DNA of 64,000 bases. Origin: Phallusia mammillata (lineage: Eukaryota > Chordata > Ascidiacea > Phlebobranchia > Ascidiidae). The stretch is taken from the NCBI GenBank assembly GCA_003260075.1, contig QLIY01000383.1, positions 62,001-126,000 on the forward strand, given 5' to 3'. A program made the position numbers and the translations under genes. The notes beneath the pieces are model-generated. The model had not been told where the DNA came from, did not search any database, and saw nothing but the letters and a program-made list of their open reading frames with translations. Below, piece after piece: positions 22,800 through 36,268 of the stretch (position 1 is the stretch's first letter; each line of letters starts with the position of its first letter).

Positions 22800-24800
22800 C
22801 CAAGAAAGACGATTTTTTTCTGAGATACCCTTTGTTGTAATTGCCGGTGTACATGAATACTTCAGGGCAGATACAATTATGGTACTTCATATTGCACGTG
22901 CTATAATATTTCACTGTAAACCAGTTACTGCAGTTTGCTCTATTGCATGCAAATCGAGTTTCCGAAATAAGTTTTAGACATCGTCAAACCACCATGTCAT
23001 CATCATGACTTAAGGGAAGTTAAAATGCCCAATGACAGTTAATTAACCAGTAGAAAAACACTGAATATGGTTTCAGAAATGTAGAATCTGACGCAAAACT
23101 CATGTGCCGAAACTTGAAATAAAATTAATGTGGGTTAATTGTTAGAACGCACAATATGGAAAAGTCAGATCATTAAATTGATTTTAAAGTACTTAGTCTT
23201 CTTAAGTAACATTATATTTAAAAAATAGATTAGGTCTTTATGCTAAACAAGGCGTTAATTTTTTACGACAATCGTGCCTGGCAGTTACAAAACGCGACGC
23301 TTGACGCATTTAGAACCTAAATGTCGACGCAAAAATTCCAAATGTTGGGTTTCAAATGGCGTCTTGACGCATTTAACAAGCGTTTCGTCACAGAAAGCCG
23401 CCACCAGATTGCGTCAAATCAAGACACCAGTAAGCGTTATCAGATTTTATCTTAAAATAGTGTATATATACACTGTACTGTAGTACACAGCACACATGAG
23501 TGGTGGGTTGCCAAATCCTTTATGGGTGTGTCGTATGAGGTGAACATTAAATGAGTAATTGAGACGATAGAGTTATACATTTTAAAGTATTGGACTAAAT
23601 ATTGTGTCTGTATATTTCATTGATAACATATGGCTTTAGTTAATAGTAAGTCGGGATCAGGCTGGTACTTTAGGGGGTTAAGACGGGGTTTAGGTCAAAA
23701 TATACGTCGCTTTAACTATGATTTAACTAACCTGCAAAATCCGTTTAAGAGGGATTTTTGCATCTTCAATGCAACGGCTCATATGTGCATTTGCCTATTG
23801 ACACTGACTCACGAGAAAAACCCTTCTACCTTATTGTTCGTAATCATTAACTATAGGATGTCCAGTATAACAATACTGTGGAGAACGGGATGGTGACTTA
23901 TGTTGTTGTTGTTTTCACCGGGGAACAAATCATGTTAACTAACATGTAAAAAGAACATGCAAATTCGTCACGTGTATCGGAAAAAACACGCGAAGTCGTG
24001 TATATGGGGGTTCCACGCATACGTTAACGTCCGCTCAAACAAGCCTTTCGTCCCTTCCGTCCAATACTGTAAATTTTAAATTGCGGAAAAGTGATTTTTA
24101 CACCAAACTTGTAACTTGGATAAACCGGTTTCATGTCGGCCCAACTTGCTGATGTAATGTCTGGGTCAATTCGAGCAGTTTACGTAAGTGGCGCGTGGCG
24201 TGTTACTCATGAGACAAGCGGGAAAAAATCCCAAATGAAAATACATGCCCCACCTAAACGCAAGGCGTTACCGAAGATGTTAATTTTTGTTTATTCTTAA
24301 TACATGACCGAGTCCCAGTACTTTAAGGCAAAAATGTTAGAAATTTGCTCAATTTGACGATTTGTTTCGTTTTTATTGAGAAATTTGTAATAAAACTATA
24401 TTCATTCACCTAGATGGGGACATTACGGAAATCGATTTGAAATATCAGATCATTATTTCAAACACTTAAACCGCCTATTGTCCAAGATTGATAAAAGGTC
24501 CGAAGGAACGCTTATAACCTGTAATGGAGTAGACCTACGGATCGAAAGGCATTGGGTTAACCAACATCATGCGTGTATAGCCAGTATACTCAGCCTCCGT
24601 TTATTACACGGACGTTTTTAGTTCCAAGAATTCAACACCAAATTCGGCCGCAGACGCAACTTTATTCGCCTACGCATATTGGCTGGTCGCCAGAGGGCAA
24701 AGATAACATTGTCCAACCCACACGCGCCTATTGTCAGTTAGACATGCCTTAATGAATCACAATTGTATGGGTTTATCTGTTAAACTTTGGATTTTTTGAC
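22800..24800. repeat. Downstream flank of the LU gene, with gamma and delta segments
   Basis: About 23340-23740 matches gamma and 24140-24800 matches delta, marking the right limit of the duplicated region. The 88-codon frame at 23630 is not preserved in the paralogous copies. No gene seen. Confidence 0.55.
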
Positions 24801-27800
24801 TGCGACATTAAACGAATTAAAGCTTTCTCTTTACTTCGGATTCAACTAAAAAGCCCAGGCAGATATTTGAGTTGTTCGGTCGTATATTTCTCATAATTTA
24901 CACGATTTGTAGCTTGAATTTTATGATGCAAACACAATTAGCGCTGGTTTTTAAATTAGGCGGAATGTTTTTTTTTTCAAATTTAGGAAATGACAGAAAA
25001 ATGATGTAAGATGCCCAAATTTGTTGCACGGATTCTGTTCAAATGCAAAGTAAACCAGAGAACCTATTTTGAAATTAGTCATAAACACAATCAGTTGCGT
25101 GTTTCTTGACGCAACATGCAAAAATCCATAAATTGGAAAATCTATAGAGTATAGTATGCAAAATTATTTAGTACAGTAATAGCCTACTAAAAATACGATT
25201 TATATGGTTTTATCTAAGGGGTATACCCCAGTATTCTACACCCAACAATAGAGGAAATATAAAAAAACGAACATTTAAAAACAAAATGTGGCTGTTTTGA
25301 TCTTCAATGTACGCAATAAATTGCATTCCAAATGCGTACCCTGTTCAATACGTACTTAGTCATTTACGTTGATGCAATTAGCCAGCTGCAAAATAGCCTT
25401 AATTTAAAAAGCGTGCGCTACGTCAACAATGCGTCAACGGTCCATGGAAAATCTGCAGTTGTTGCATTCAATTTTAGGCGCCCATTAGCGACGTTATTCT
25501 TCTGCGGAATGACGTGGGCAGCGTTAATGTCGAAAAATCCACACACATAATCGCCCACACAAATAATATGAAAATCCCGCGACAGAAAAATAACTTTTAC
25601 GGCTGCGATATTAGGCAATCTGAATCACGAACAGTGGCGAGAAACTATTGCTGGGAAATAACACAGCTGTGTTACGTATATTTTGTTGAAACGTTTCGAC
25701 CAAATTTTAAATTAAATTTATGATGAACCAAACCCACAAAGTTAGGTCAAAATACACCAGTCCCAAAGGATAAATGAACAACCGATTTTCATAAGTGTGT
25801 AGTGTGTTTATATTCATGGAAATAGTGTGCTCAGACGAATTTGTAATCCTGATTTGCAAACAATCTATACCACGAAATTTCTCATCGAAATATTAAGTTA
25901 TTTTTTTCTTTTGTACTCTTAGCCTTGTGATTTAGGACAGTGAAACAATTATAGCCTACGTATTTTAAAATGGGATGTTACAACTTTATAAGAAAGATCA
26001 AAGTTTGAAAAGGGAATTATACCGCAAGTTTCTTATTCCCAGCCTGCGTGCATTAACTACCAGAATCCAAAACACTTTAAGAATGCCACATATCTTTTTA
26101 TAGCACCACACACTTACATAACCAATGATTAGGTTTGACTAATAATAATTTAATCTCAGCGTTTTACACTGCTATATTTCAGCTCTAGAGAGTCACGTAC
26201 ATATTCCAATACAAGTCTGAGGACCGTACAACGTGCAATGAAGATGCCAGATTTTCGCAAGCCGCAGCAAGGACTAATCCAACGGCGCGGTTATTTTTGT
26301 GCATAAACACGCATATAATTCGGCAATAGTTGCACACGAACACACATAGAAGCCAAAACCGATCTTTCTATCCGGCGCGCGTTTTATGAACGACCAGACA
26401 TGCCGTATTAGGAACAGTGGCAACAATGTTTGCTTAATTGCAGCTTATTGTTTCAAATAACGGCGCGCCGAATCAAAACCTAATGAGGTATGCAGATTCA
26501 GTGCTGGCTATATATGCAATCATTAGGACAAATTCATCCCGTTTATGGATATTTGGCGTTGACAATCTTTTCCTAAAATTAAGATGATCATTTATCTAAT
26601 GTATGTCATAAACATATGATGTAATTCAATTTGATATTCATATAAATAGACGAAAACCTTAAGCGTAATCCCAAGCCAGTCATACCTCTTTTATGCAACG
26701 AATATCATCAAGGTAGTTTCGGGTCGTCATCAACTTTTAGGCAAATTTAATTTCTAATCGTCAACGAATAGTTGGAAAAAGTTTAGGTTGTAAATAGACG
26801 TTACGAAGAGCAGGGTTTAGTACTTCCCAACCCAAGCTTGTGTCACGTCATTAAACTCCCACGACATATCTCCACCCGCCGTGGTTTGATACCATAACAA
26901 CAACGGCACCTGGAAATAAACCATGAGTTAATCTCTGCATAGTAAAGATTTGGCGGTCTACTTTGCGGAGTCAAATCACCTGCGGCCAGATGCTTTGCCG
27001 TTGAATTTCTCCTCGTGACGTTGTGGTTTAATGATTGCAATAGAAGTTGTCACGTATCTGCATAAACAACATATTGTTTCTCCAACTTAAATGAGTAAGC
27101 AAAGACCATTAAAAATGTAAAATGACGCACTTGGTTCATTTTTATGGGATTAGAGATGTGTGTAGTATAATTTCTTTCCTTCAAAACTTAGTGTTTAAAA
27201 TTGTCCAGATAAAATCGTCCAATTTGTTACGAGTATTGTGCTATCCGTCGTTGTTAAACTTTCAACGGTTGTATCAACACTTTTAATAAAAGCAAACCTG
27301 ACACAAGTGTGAACGTATATCCCAAGAATCAAAATTTTACTCAACTTTGATTTAAAACTGTATATTACTAGACTCAAATTGTGGAACAAACGCGAGAGGT
27401 CGATGCAAAAGGGTTTTGAAACAATAAAACAAGAACACGGGAAGTCTCTGGTATCAGGAAGCCACGGCCAACCAAACAATGGGTCATAGTTAATGCGACC
27501 AATGGTCGCCGACCAAACGTGTAGTCCGTAATACTAAATAACAATTAAGTCCTATCGTAATCCTATTCGCAGAAACGCTTGGCAAATAAATAGAGATGCA
27601 ATATTAGACTACAAAATGGCAGTGCGAACTGGCCCCTATATATCGGGAAGATCAACTTAGGCTTCAGGCATTTGGATAACTCTGGTGCCACAGTCTGGTA
27701 CAAGCCCCGACAACAATCTCCCATACAAGAAACCTTTAGAGAATCTATCAGTGCAAGCAGCATTAAATCGTAAAAAACAAATCCTAAATGCCTAAATGCG

Positions 27801-27960
27801 GGGTTTCATCGTGACATAACCGGCCACATAAATTCGTGCGCTTAAAATAACTCCGGGTGCCGCCCATGCTTGGGTCGTGTTTTTGCCCGCGCGCCTGTCG
27901 CCCATTAGCAAGCACGTGAGCTGACGTCACAATTACTCGGCATATCGAATGGCTGCGAGG
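24800..27960. other. No gene recognised
   Basis: About 3.2 kb of AT-rich single-copy-looking sequence. Several short open frames occur on both strands, none with a familiar motif or convincing exon structure. A perfect CRE-like tgacgtcac is at 27921-27929, shortly before the TATA-like element of the LRR gene. Confidence 0.5.
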
Positions 27961-27975
27961 CATGAGGCTCAGCGG

Positions 27976-27983
27976 CATAAATA
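27976..27983 (+). promoter_or_regulatory. TATA-like element of the LRR gene
   Basis: CATAAATA about 30 bp before a likely non-coding first exon (roughly 28005-28127, donor GTAAAC). Acceptor ttggtttgcag at 28222 opens the exon with the start codon at 28277. A CRE-like tgacgtcac lies 50 bp upstream. Confidence 0.5.
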
Positions 27984-28276
27984 CCGGGGGTCAAATCGAG
28001 AAGGGTGCAGATCTCGCAATGCAGCCGGCGATGCAGAAGAGTTGACAAAAAGGCAAATGTGTATGAAACAAGCTAGACTTCACATTGTCTGTTCCAACAA
28101 AGGCTATATAGTCGGGAAGCAGTGTCAGTAAACGTTTTAATTTCAAATCGTAATCGCATTTGTGAATTGATGTAGAGTTATAAGTTTCCGTAAATACTAA
28201 TTGAAGATTTGTTGGTTTGCAGAAAAGGAACGTAATTAAGATACTGATTCTATTAGCTGACGCAAAAAATTGCAAA

Positions 28277-31200
28277 ATGTCAAAACTTGCCGCAATCCTA
28301 CTCTTGGCAATCTACGCCACATCGGCATTAGCCCAGGAAGATCCAGGTAAGAATTCCAAATAAGACTAAAATGTAGATTCTTTGTGTCAATATGTCACGG
28401 GCTGTGCGAGACGAGACTTGAAAATCAAATGTATGTGTCATCGCAGAAAAATGCAGCAGAGTCCCCTACCACTCCGGTGACGAAACCACTGTGACGGTCA
28501 CGTGTCACCTGAACGGGCCAATCACGATCAACGAAGACTTTTCGTATGCAACTCTGCACGGAATCCAAAACCTTGCCAAGGAAAGTGAGTTTAACATTTA
28601 AGTATACGTTCATGGCCTGGGTGCGTGAAAATCCTTGGAGGTCGACATTAAACCTTCCTAATTCCTCGAACATGTTTATTTGACACTTCATGTATAGTTA
28701 GGAGAAGGCCAGATCGCTAAAAGGCGTTTGTGGGCAAAGCCATAACCGTAACTCGTTATAGGGCGATTAAACTGTAAAGTTATTTTGCATACGTTTTCAT
28801 CAACAAAATATTTACACTTATCACTTCTACAATTTACAACACATGCCGATCTAACCATGCGCCAGAATTTAAGCACGGTCTTGGATCAAAGGAAAAACCA
28901 CGTTTTAAAAACTAAACTTAAATAATCTCTTAATGACAAATCCCGTGTTATACACGTTTAGCCCGACGTATGTCAAAGGTGTGAGCAACCAAATGAAGGC
29001 GAAAACGTGTTTTGGCATAAGGCGAGCCATCCATCCAAACAAACCACTTTATCGTAAATGCGTGGGCATCTGGTGCAATTTATAGTTTATCCATAGTCGC
29101 AATCTCAACGCCTGGCGCCAATTACACGTTAGCTTAAGTCCACAAACTTGTCATCGCTCAGCAATTTACTTCGCACACCGGTGTTGCGAAGTTAAGGCAC
29201 AAAACATACTTAAGCTGCAGATAGTGCACACTGTTTTGACCCATGCATAAGGTCTCATCAGTTCAGCTGGTGTCAGTACATATGAGTATTGGCTAGTTTA
29301 GCCTTCTAACGGCACTCCGGTTTGTTGAGAAGTCATACCTCACCGAATTTGTTCGGTGCCACAACTGGACATAAACCACAATAGCTATTTCACACAACTG
29401 CGACTAATTCGATATTTGTACATGACGGTGTATTTTGTATTTTTGTAGAAGAGTCTCCGCTTGCTGCAGGGGAAGACGGCTCAAACCCGCGTAAGATATC
29501 TTATCGCCTTGTCATGGACGATTCGGGAGTAAGTGGAATCGAAGATGGCGGATTTGGATACGAACCCACTTTAAAGGTAATATTACTTAACGTAACCTCG
29601 CCGCATGTATCCCATGGGAGTGCTTGGGAAGCCGGCTTTACTTGGTATAACACTTTCAATAGGCATGGCGTTTTGTGATTACACATAAGTATGCCGTGAT
29701 CGCTTGTCCGCTTGAGGACTGGTCCCAGTTACAATCTTACGATTAATTAATAAAACAGTGTGTATTTATTTGGAAGTAACACCTACCAATTTGATATGTG
29801 CCGATTACTGGTCTGGATTTAAAAAAGCGTTTTAACATATAGGACCTCAATCTTCGCCAAAATAGCCTCGAGAAAATTGGACGTTACACCTTTGTTGGTA
29901 TTTCCAACCTTGAGACTCTGGATTTGGGAGATAACTCCATTACAACTATCCAATCACGATCGTTCGTGCCTTTGCCTAACATAAAGACATTGACAATGGA
30001 CAACAACAAACTTACATGGGTCAACTACTTCACATTTCAGGGACTTTACCAGGTGAGTTGGCCATAATATTTGGTGAGCAGTACTAAGCCATTCTTATAA
30101 GTTTTTTTTATCATTGTCTACAGCTACAAATTTACAAACACGTTTACTGAGATTTTTATCTCTCAGATCAACTACCTCAATCTCGATAATAACAACATCA
30201 GCCGGTGGTCCAGCGCCGCCTTCGCGTCTCTATGGCAACTCGAGTACCTTCACCTCGCCTACAACCGTATCTCGTCACTTGATGGCAGCAAACTCGCCGG
30301 AATGAATGCTCTGAAGTTTTTATCTCTCAAGGGCAACGAGATTGATAGCATTGCGGCCGGTGCTTTCAATGGCAAACCGAAATTGGAGACCCTGGACTTG
30401 TCTGGTAAAACATCTGAACATGTTTAGAAACTGTTTATCTTTTAGTTTGCAAGTTGTTTATTCTAAGCTTATTATTTCAAAACCATCCCCAAATCGTGAA
30501 TTTTCATTGGGACAAAATCTATAGAAGTGTCTGATAATAAAACTGAATGTATAACTTTTAGGCAACAAGTTGAATAAGATCACGGTGGGAACGTTCAGCG
30601 GTCTGACGTCACTGAAAACACTGAACCTGCGCTACAACGTCATCAGAACTATTGACGACTATTCCTTTGCTCACATGCCTCAGTTGCGCGAGTTGGATCT
30701 GTCACATAATGGTAAGTGGAATTTCTGTCAGTTTAGCTGCTATTTTCAGTGTTAGGTTAAACAAATAGGGTCCAAGGGATGTCAGTATCACTATCAAGCT
30801 GTCTTGTAGGCCTATCTCATTGTATACAATGTTTAAATCTTATACAAATGTTCGAATCTTTTTTTGTAGGTCTCGCAACATTGAGTCGAGGTATGTTTAT
30901 GGGAATGGAAAACATCAACAGTTTTAACGTAGCCGACAATTGGATGCAGGCAACTGCTCTCTCATCGGAACCGGAGTTCGACGAACCCAGAAGCAAATTG
31001 GTAAGAACAAGATTGTTTCCCCCTAAAACCGCGCGCAAATAAAAAAATAAACTTTCTAATTACAACTGACTTAGTTGCATAAATTTTTTTTTGATGGTTT
31101 CAATAAAAAATGATTTGTTTCCAGATCGAAGCCATTGGAATCATATGCCGCAAACCAGGAGTCTACTATGCCGATCTTTCTGGAAACTCATTGAAATCCA

Positions 31201-31418
31201 TGCTTCAGGTAATTAAACTTATCAATTTAGCTATATTAAAGTTGTAGTATACGGTTACCGGCACCAAAGCTACAACACAAGAAAACTATGGACACTATAT
31301 TTGAACCTTAGGTAACTTAGTAAACTAATCCAAACTCTACACATATTTTTAGAATGTAACGGAGCAAGCTCTTGGATTTGACTACTCGGATAACAATCAG
31401 CACGTCTGCGTTTTTTAA
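28277..31418 (+). CDS. Secreted leucine-rich-repeat protein
   Basis: Nine coding exons (28277-28346, 28447-28584, 29449-29576, 29843-30052, 30167-30404, 30562-30711, 30870-31000, 31125-31208, 31353-31418), all with GT-AG junctions and matching phases, give 404 aa. Residues 1-19 form a signal peptide ending SALAQ. A two-cysteine N-terminal part follows (EKCSRVPY, VTVTCHLNG), then about eight LRRs of the LxxLxLxxNxI type, for example LETLDLGDNSI and LKTLNLRYNVI. The C-terminal region has two cysteines (GIICRKPG, HVCVF). No membrane segment or GPI tail is visible, so it is probably extracellular. The terminal cysteines do not fit the usual LRRNT/LRRCT spacing well. Poly(A) signal near 31653. Partners unknown; adhesion or immune recognition are possible roles. 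Confidence 0.87.
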
Positions 31419-32021
31419 GTTCAGACACTGGGGTTACTGCCAACCATGCTGTCGTAAGCGTTGTCCTGATCTTTTCACAAAAAAGACACAAGCAACATGC
31501 CATGTCGTTGCCATTTTACGATTTTGAGCCACACACAATTGCACTTATCGTACGTTGTACTTGTACATACTCCAGACATACTTTTCGGTACCTTTGTTGT
31601 GCACATTGCGTTTATTTTGCCATTTTTTGTGAAACGCGTCGTGTTTACGTTTCAATAAAAACGTAACAATGCGTTACCTTGAGTTTGTTTACCTAGAAGT
31701 CGTAATTTGTTAGAAGTTTACTCAGGTGCGCCATATAGCGGGCCAACTTAAACGTTGTCCAACTTGTGGCAAGACAAAGTCTTTCATTGAGGCAAAGTAT
31801 TTTAATGGTAGTGATTTGATTCAAGTGAAGGCTTGATGAGAGTGATCCCAGTCAAGTTTTTCAAAAGTCAAAGCGTGCATTGGTTAAACTTAAGTAATTA
31901 CAATTCTGACCAAAAAGAGTATATTGCATGTATATTATTAAAAATAAAGTAAGTTCAAAACAAAATAATTTTTATTAGATATCAAAAATGAGTAGTTTTA
32001 CAAACAAACAAAACATCACCT

Positions 32022-34247
32022 TTAAGTTCTCCTTTGAATAATTCTGTAACCACATATTATTCCTATAGAAGTTACAACAATAGCAGTACACCATGCTTCT
32101 GTTTTCATTTTCTTCATTAGTGGATGATTGTCAAGTGCATCCTCATAAAAAGACGCATTCTTGTTTTTATGTGGAAAATCTGTATCTGGAACATCTTTCC
32201 CCAAAAACTTGCACAATGGCTCCCACCCATCTCCAACTTTATATACCAGCAGTTGTTCCTTAGGCACCTTCTGCAATAAATAGTAACAATTTCAAAAACA
32301 AGACAAAAAGACAAATTTAAAAGCACATGCAGTCCTACGACTGAGTGATCAAGTGGTACATGCAAATTGCTTTGTGCTCATAAGGTCAGTCTTGACCAGT
32401 TGTGGTACCCTAAGTAAGAAACTTCAAGCCTTGAGAGTTGAGACTTCTATCTGACTGACAGTGTACACATATTATGGGCTGTAAAAGTACCTATTTGGCC
32501 GATTAAGGCAAAGTTTTAAGTACTGAACGAATAACCTACTGCAAACAATTGTTTAACATTTCAGCACATTAGGGCTTGTATTTTTGGCCTAAAACTTATT
32601 ATTTGGGGGTTTAAGGGGTAAAATGGGTGAATCCAATAAAAAGTTACAAAGTTCTTTAGAATACCTTACATTGCACCAACCTTTTTTTGGGGTCAAACTT
32701 CAGGAGGATCAAATTTGGAACAAAAACTAACATCTGTGCAAATTTGAATAAATTTGAAGCACTCTTTCTTGACCAAACGCATTTAACAAACCAGCGTTAG
32801 CCAGAAATGAATATTTGGGGGTTTAAGGGGTGAAAATGGGTGAATCGAAAAAAAAGATACAAAATTCTTTGAAATATCTTATATTGCACCAAACAACACA
32901 GCATATCACTTAGAGATGCTGTACTTTAGTCAGTACAGCCGTTTTTAAAAAAATACGTTTTGGGGGCCTGCGGGTGAACCGCTGGGTCATTTGGGGTCAA
33001 ACTTCAGGAGGATCAAATTTGGATTAATAAATAACATTTGTGTAAATTTTATTAAATTTGGAGCACTCTTTCTTGACCAAACGCGCTTAACAAACCAGCT
33101 GTGACAGAAAAAAGACAAAAAAATACGGACAAAAACAATATGACCCATAATGATTAGTTTGTTGAGCAGAGCATGTCAGATGCATTTTGTCCTAATACTT
33201 TTGGTGAGGCATCAAATGTACATGACCAAATTTTGAAATAAATATTTTAGATTTAAACAGCATAAAGAAAAAAGTGTTTGAATATACCTGCATCACATAA
33301 GCATTGTGTTGTCGATAATTTCTCCTCTGTACCATTTCATTCAATACTATTCTTTGCCAAGGGCAATATGAACGTTTAAATCCATGGATTACTCTTTCTG
33401 CACAGAAGAATTAGGACAACTCAACAATGTGCACTTGAATATATCAGCACATAAAGTTAGAAAACTTACGAAAATCAACAACAAATTCGTGGTAAAACCA
33501 TCCAGTCCAAGAAAATGTTTCCAATATTTTGAGTCCAGTGGTAATATTGTCCTGATTAATTTGTTTTTTCCAGCTTGCAAACCAAGAAAGCTCATCACGA
33601 ATGTTTAGTATTACCTACATTTGAAAATCACAGAATGATAAACTTTTTAATGTACCAAGTAATGCAGAAATCTGATTGAAAACATATTCAGCATTGATAT
33701 GTAATAAAGTTTACAAGAATAAAAACACTACTATATCCTACATGCAAGTCGGAACTAGCCAAATTAAGTTAATTCCTCATAAAAATGAATTTTCAAAAAT
33801 AATGCTTTAAAATTGAAACCAATTCTAATTTAATTACCAATGAGGCTTTATTTTTGCAGATATAGAATAGCATTAGTAACAATATTTGTAAAGCAGATTT
33901 AGTAGGATCCCTCATTTTTGTCGTATATAAAAGGGGGCCCATAACTAAGTCCTGTGACAAGTGGGCAATGAAGAAGAGTTATAAAATACACCAACTTTTG
34001 CATCTGGAAATGCTTGTAAAATTTCCTCCCAGAAATAGAATGCAGGGGCATCTACAACTGCATCAACATCTTGATACATATCTTTTAGGTCCTGCAAACA
34101 TCCTCCCTTATTTAGTAATTTGTTCCACTGCTTTCCATGGTATAAAAAATGCTCCAAAATATCATAAACTCTATAATCAAGCAGAGAAAGGGCTGCAGCA
34201 ATAGATTTAGTGCCTGTTTTCGGGAAACCAACAACGATTACCTTCAT
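32022..34247 (-). CDS. Sulfotransferase-like protein with C-terminal membrane anchor
   Basis: Four exons on the minus strand (34247-33996, 33614-33470, 33397-33288, 32270-32022) give 251 aa. It opens with MKVIVVGFPKTGTKS, the 5'-PSB/P-loop motif that binds the sulfate donor PAPS. VILNIRDE at residues 85-92 fits the strand leading to the 3'-phosphate-binding site. The C-terminal block VPKEQLLVYKVGDGWEPLC followed by FLGKDVP is the conserved end of the compact Sulfotransfer_4-type family. After this come about 40 residues containing a hydrophobic stretch near WCTAIVVTSIGIICGY and a basic end (QRRT), suggesting a tail anchor. Substrate unknown. The largest intron (32271-33287) holds copies of the dispersed repeat at 6.2 kb. 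Confidence 0.85.
32540..33110. repeat. Dispersed repeat modules in the sulfotransferase intron
   Basis: At least two tandem modules with gggtttaaggggtgaaaatg, tacattgcaccaac and aaacttcaggaggatcaaat, matching 6230-6960. Present in single-copy DNA away from the peptide array, so this is a genuine dispersed family, perhaps a non-autonomous element. No terminal repeats identified. Confidence 0.6.
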
Positions 34248-34366
34248 CTGCTTCTATGACTGTACCTAAAGTTGTAAAATACTCATGGTTTATTTATTAC
34301 AAGAACCAACAGAATATACTCGAACTAACTGTACTGTACATTTATGAAAAGCAAATTCAAAAAGTA

Positions 34367-34566
34367 ACTCACATTGATGATTCTCATTTCTGTGATGACT
34401 GATCATTTTAATTGTTTCATATGTTCGTTTACATTAGGTTTGCAAGCACGGGGGGGGGGGATAACTCACATTGATGATTCTCATTTCTGTGATGACTGTG
34501 ATGATCATTGATGATTTCTCATTTTAATTGTTTCATATGTTCGTTTACATTAGGTTTGCAAGCACG
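34367..34566. repeat. Direct duplication around a G11 run
   Basis: Bases 34367-34449 recur at 34461-34566 around 11 G; the second copy has an additional tgatgatcattgatgattt segment. It is the only G run between the C-run blocks at 4-20 kb and 35-47 kb. Confidence 0.7.
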
Positions 34567-34899
34567 ATTTATTCCAGCAAATTAAAAATATACATTTTAA
34601 CCAGAAGGGTGGCTTAGCACATTTTGTTGTTGCATTTACACTATAACCTATTTTAAAACATTAATATATTTTCTATGCTTATTTTGTATTGGGTCCCATA
34701 TTAGCCATCGTATTTTATAACCTTAGTCGTTTCTGCAGGCAAAAACTCATGGGTCCCCACACATGCAAAGTTGAAAATAATGCAATTCAAGAGATAACCA
34801 TGAGAAAGTCGGGTGTTGTAAGGTAAAACACAGTGATCGGCACTGGGCTTAAATAATAATACTATGTAGAATACAAACTATAAAATTAGATTCACCCCA

Positions 34900-35760
34900 G
34901 ATATTGTTTGAAGTATGTCCTATTTAACGTTTTAAAAAACTGACCCATTTTAGGGGGCTAGTAGGGCAACTAATTGGGTTCGACACACAAACTAAAAAAT
35001 ATATAAAAACCACAATGACTCAATCAATAGTACTGCAAAATTTCAGCCCAATCCGCCAATGTTTGAATTTTTGACCACTAGAGGTGTTTTAAGCAACAAC
35101 CGTTAAAGTTTCTGATGTCATAGGGCTGTTAACAAGCCCCTAACTGCCATGGCGCAAAAATGTCCACCAAGCAACCCACCAACGAGCAACATACAACTGG
35201 TTGCCCTTGTAACACTATTGCGCCAAAGAAATCTTTCGTTTGTGGTGCCCTGTAACATACAAATACGTTTTACACTTTAGGGACTTGTGGGGTAAATGTT
35301 AGGACTACAGGGTAGAACAGAACAATCGACACCTATAAATGGCATACTATACAAGAAATCCAAATTTCAGCCAATTCTGACAGTTTACAAACTCACCCAT
35401 TTTAGGGGGCTAGTGGGGTAAATACGGGGGTTATCAACAAAAACAAAGTGGGGTGCACATCTACATAATTATATCTACCATCTGTGTAAATTTCAGCCAA
35501 ATCCATCAAACATTTGATGGAAAAACGAGTCGGACAAACCTTGGGAAGAAAAAAAAAACAAAACAATTTGAGTAAAATCTATGTGTACATTTTTTTCAAA
35601 AAAGTTTGTTAGATGAGGGTTTGACCCCCCCCCCGGAAAAACGAGTCGGACAAACCTTGGGAAGAAAAAAAAAAAAAAACAATTTGAGTAAAATCAATGT
35701 GTACATTTTTTTCAAAAAAGTTTGTTAGATGAGGGTTTGAAAGATTCCAATATCACATAA
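34900..35760. repeat. Repeated non-coding modules plus duplication around a C10 run
   Basis: The module acccattttagggggctag occurs near 34946 and near 35396 with shared following sequence (atttcagccaa). Bases 35519-35624 are duplicated at 35635-35740 around ten C (35625-35634). No gene seen between 34250 and 36730; the 124-codon frame at 35894 is treated separately. Confidence 0.6.
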
Positions 35761-35893
35761 TTAGGATCATACCATTTTAGATTTCAAGGAATTCTTATTT
35801 TTGGCTCACTTCTGGGTTGATTTTCACTAATGTTTTTTATAGGTGACCAACTGATACTACATATATTTTGTTCTGCCTTAGAAAAATGTAAAT

Positions 35894-36268
35894 GTGTTGG
35901 ACACGATTTTTCTTACTGCGCCAACCTTTGGCAATCATTGTTCTCAATTTGTCAAAGTCTTTGTTGTTTTATCAAAATTTAAACTTATATTGAATGTTTA
36001 TCTAAACATGGAAAGATTTCAGAAACAACAAGTTTACATGCTTAAAATTATGAAAAAAGTAGTACATTCAACAAAAAAACATGAAAGGTGGTACACTTAT
36101 CCACATTACAAGGCCGCTAGGCTTCTATTCTCAAGAAAAATTTTTGTTGACAATTACGTAAACAGGGGATTTCCCGAAAATAAAAATCTCATGAGGGAAA
36201 CACAGTGTTTGAAATTACAGCTTTATTACAATTACGCACAATTCAATCAAGTTCACTACGTGAAATAG
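35894..36268 (+). other. 124-codon open reading frame of doubtful status
   Basis: Begins MLDTIFLTAPTFGN and is rich in Lys, Tyr and Phe, as expected for translated AT-rich DNA. No signal peptide, domain or family is recognised; no flanking splice sites or promoter stand out. It could be chance or a mobile-element remnant. Confidence 0.2.
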
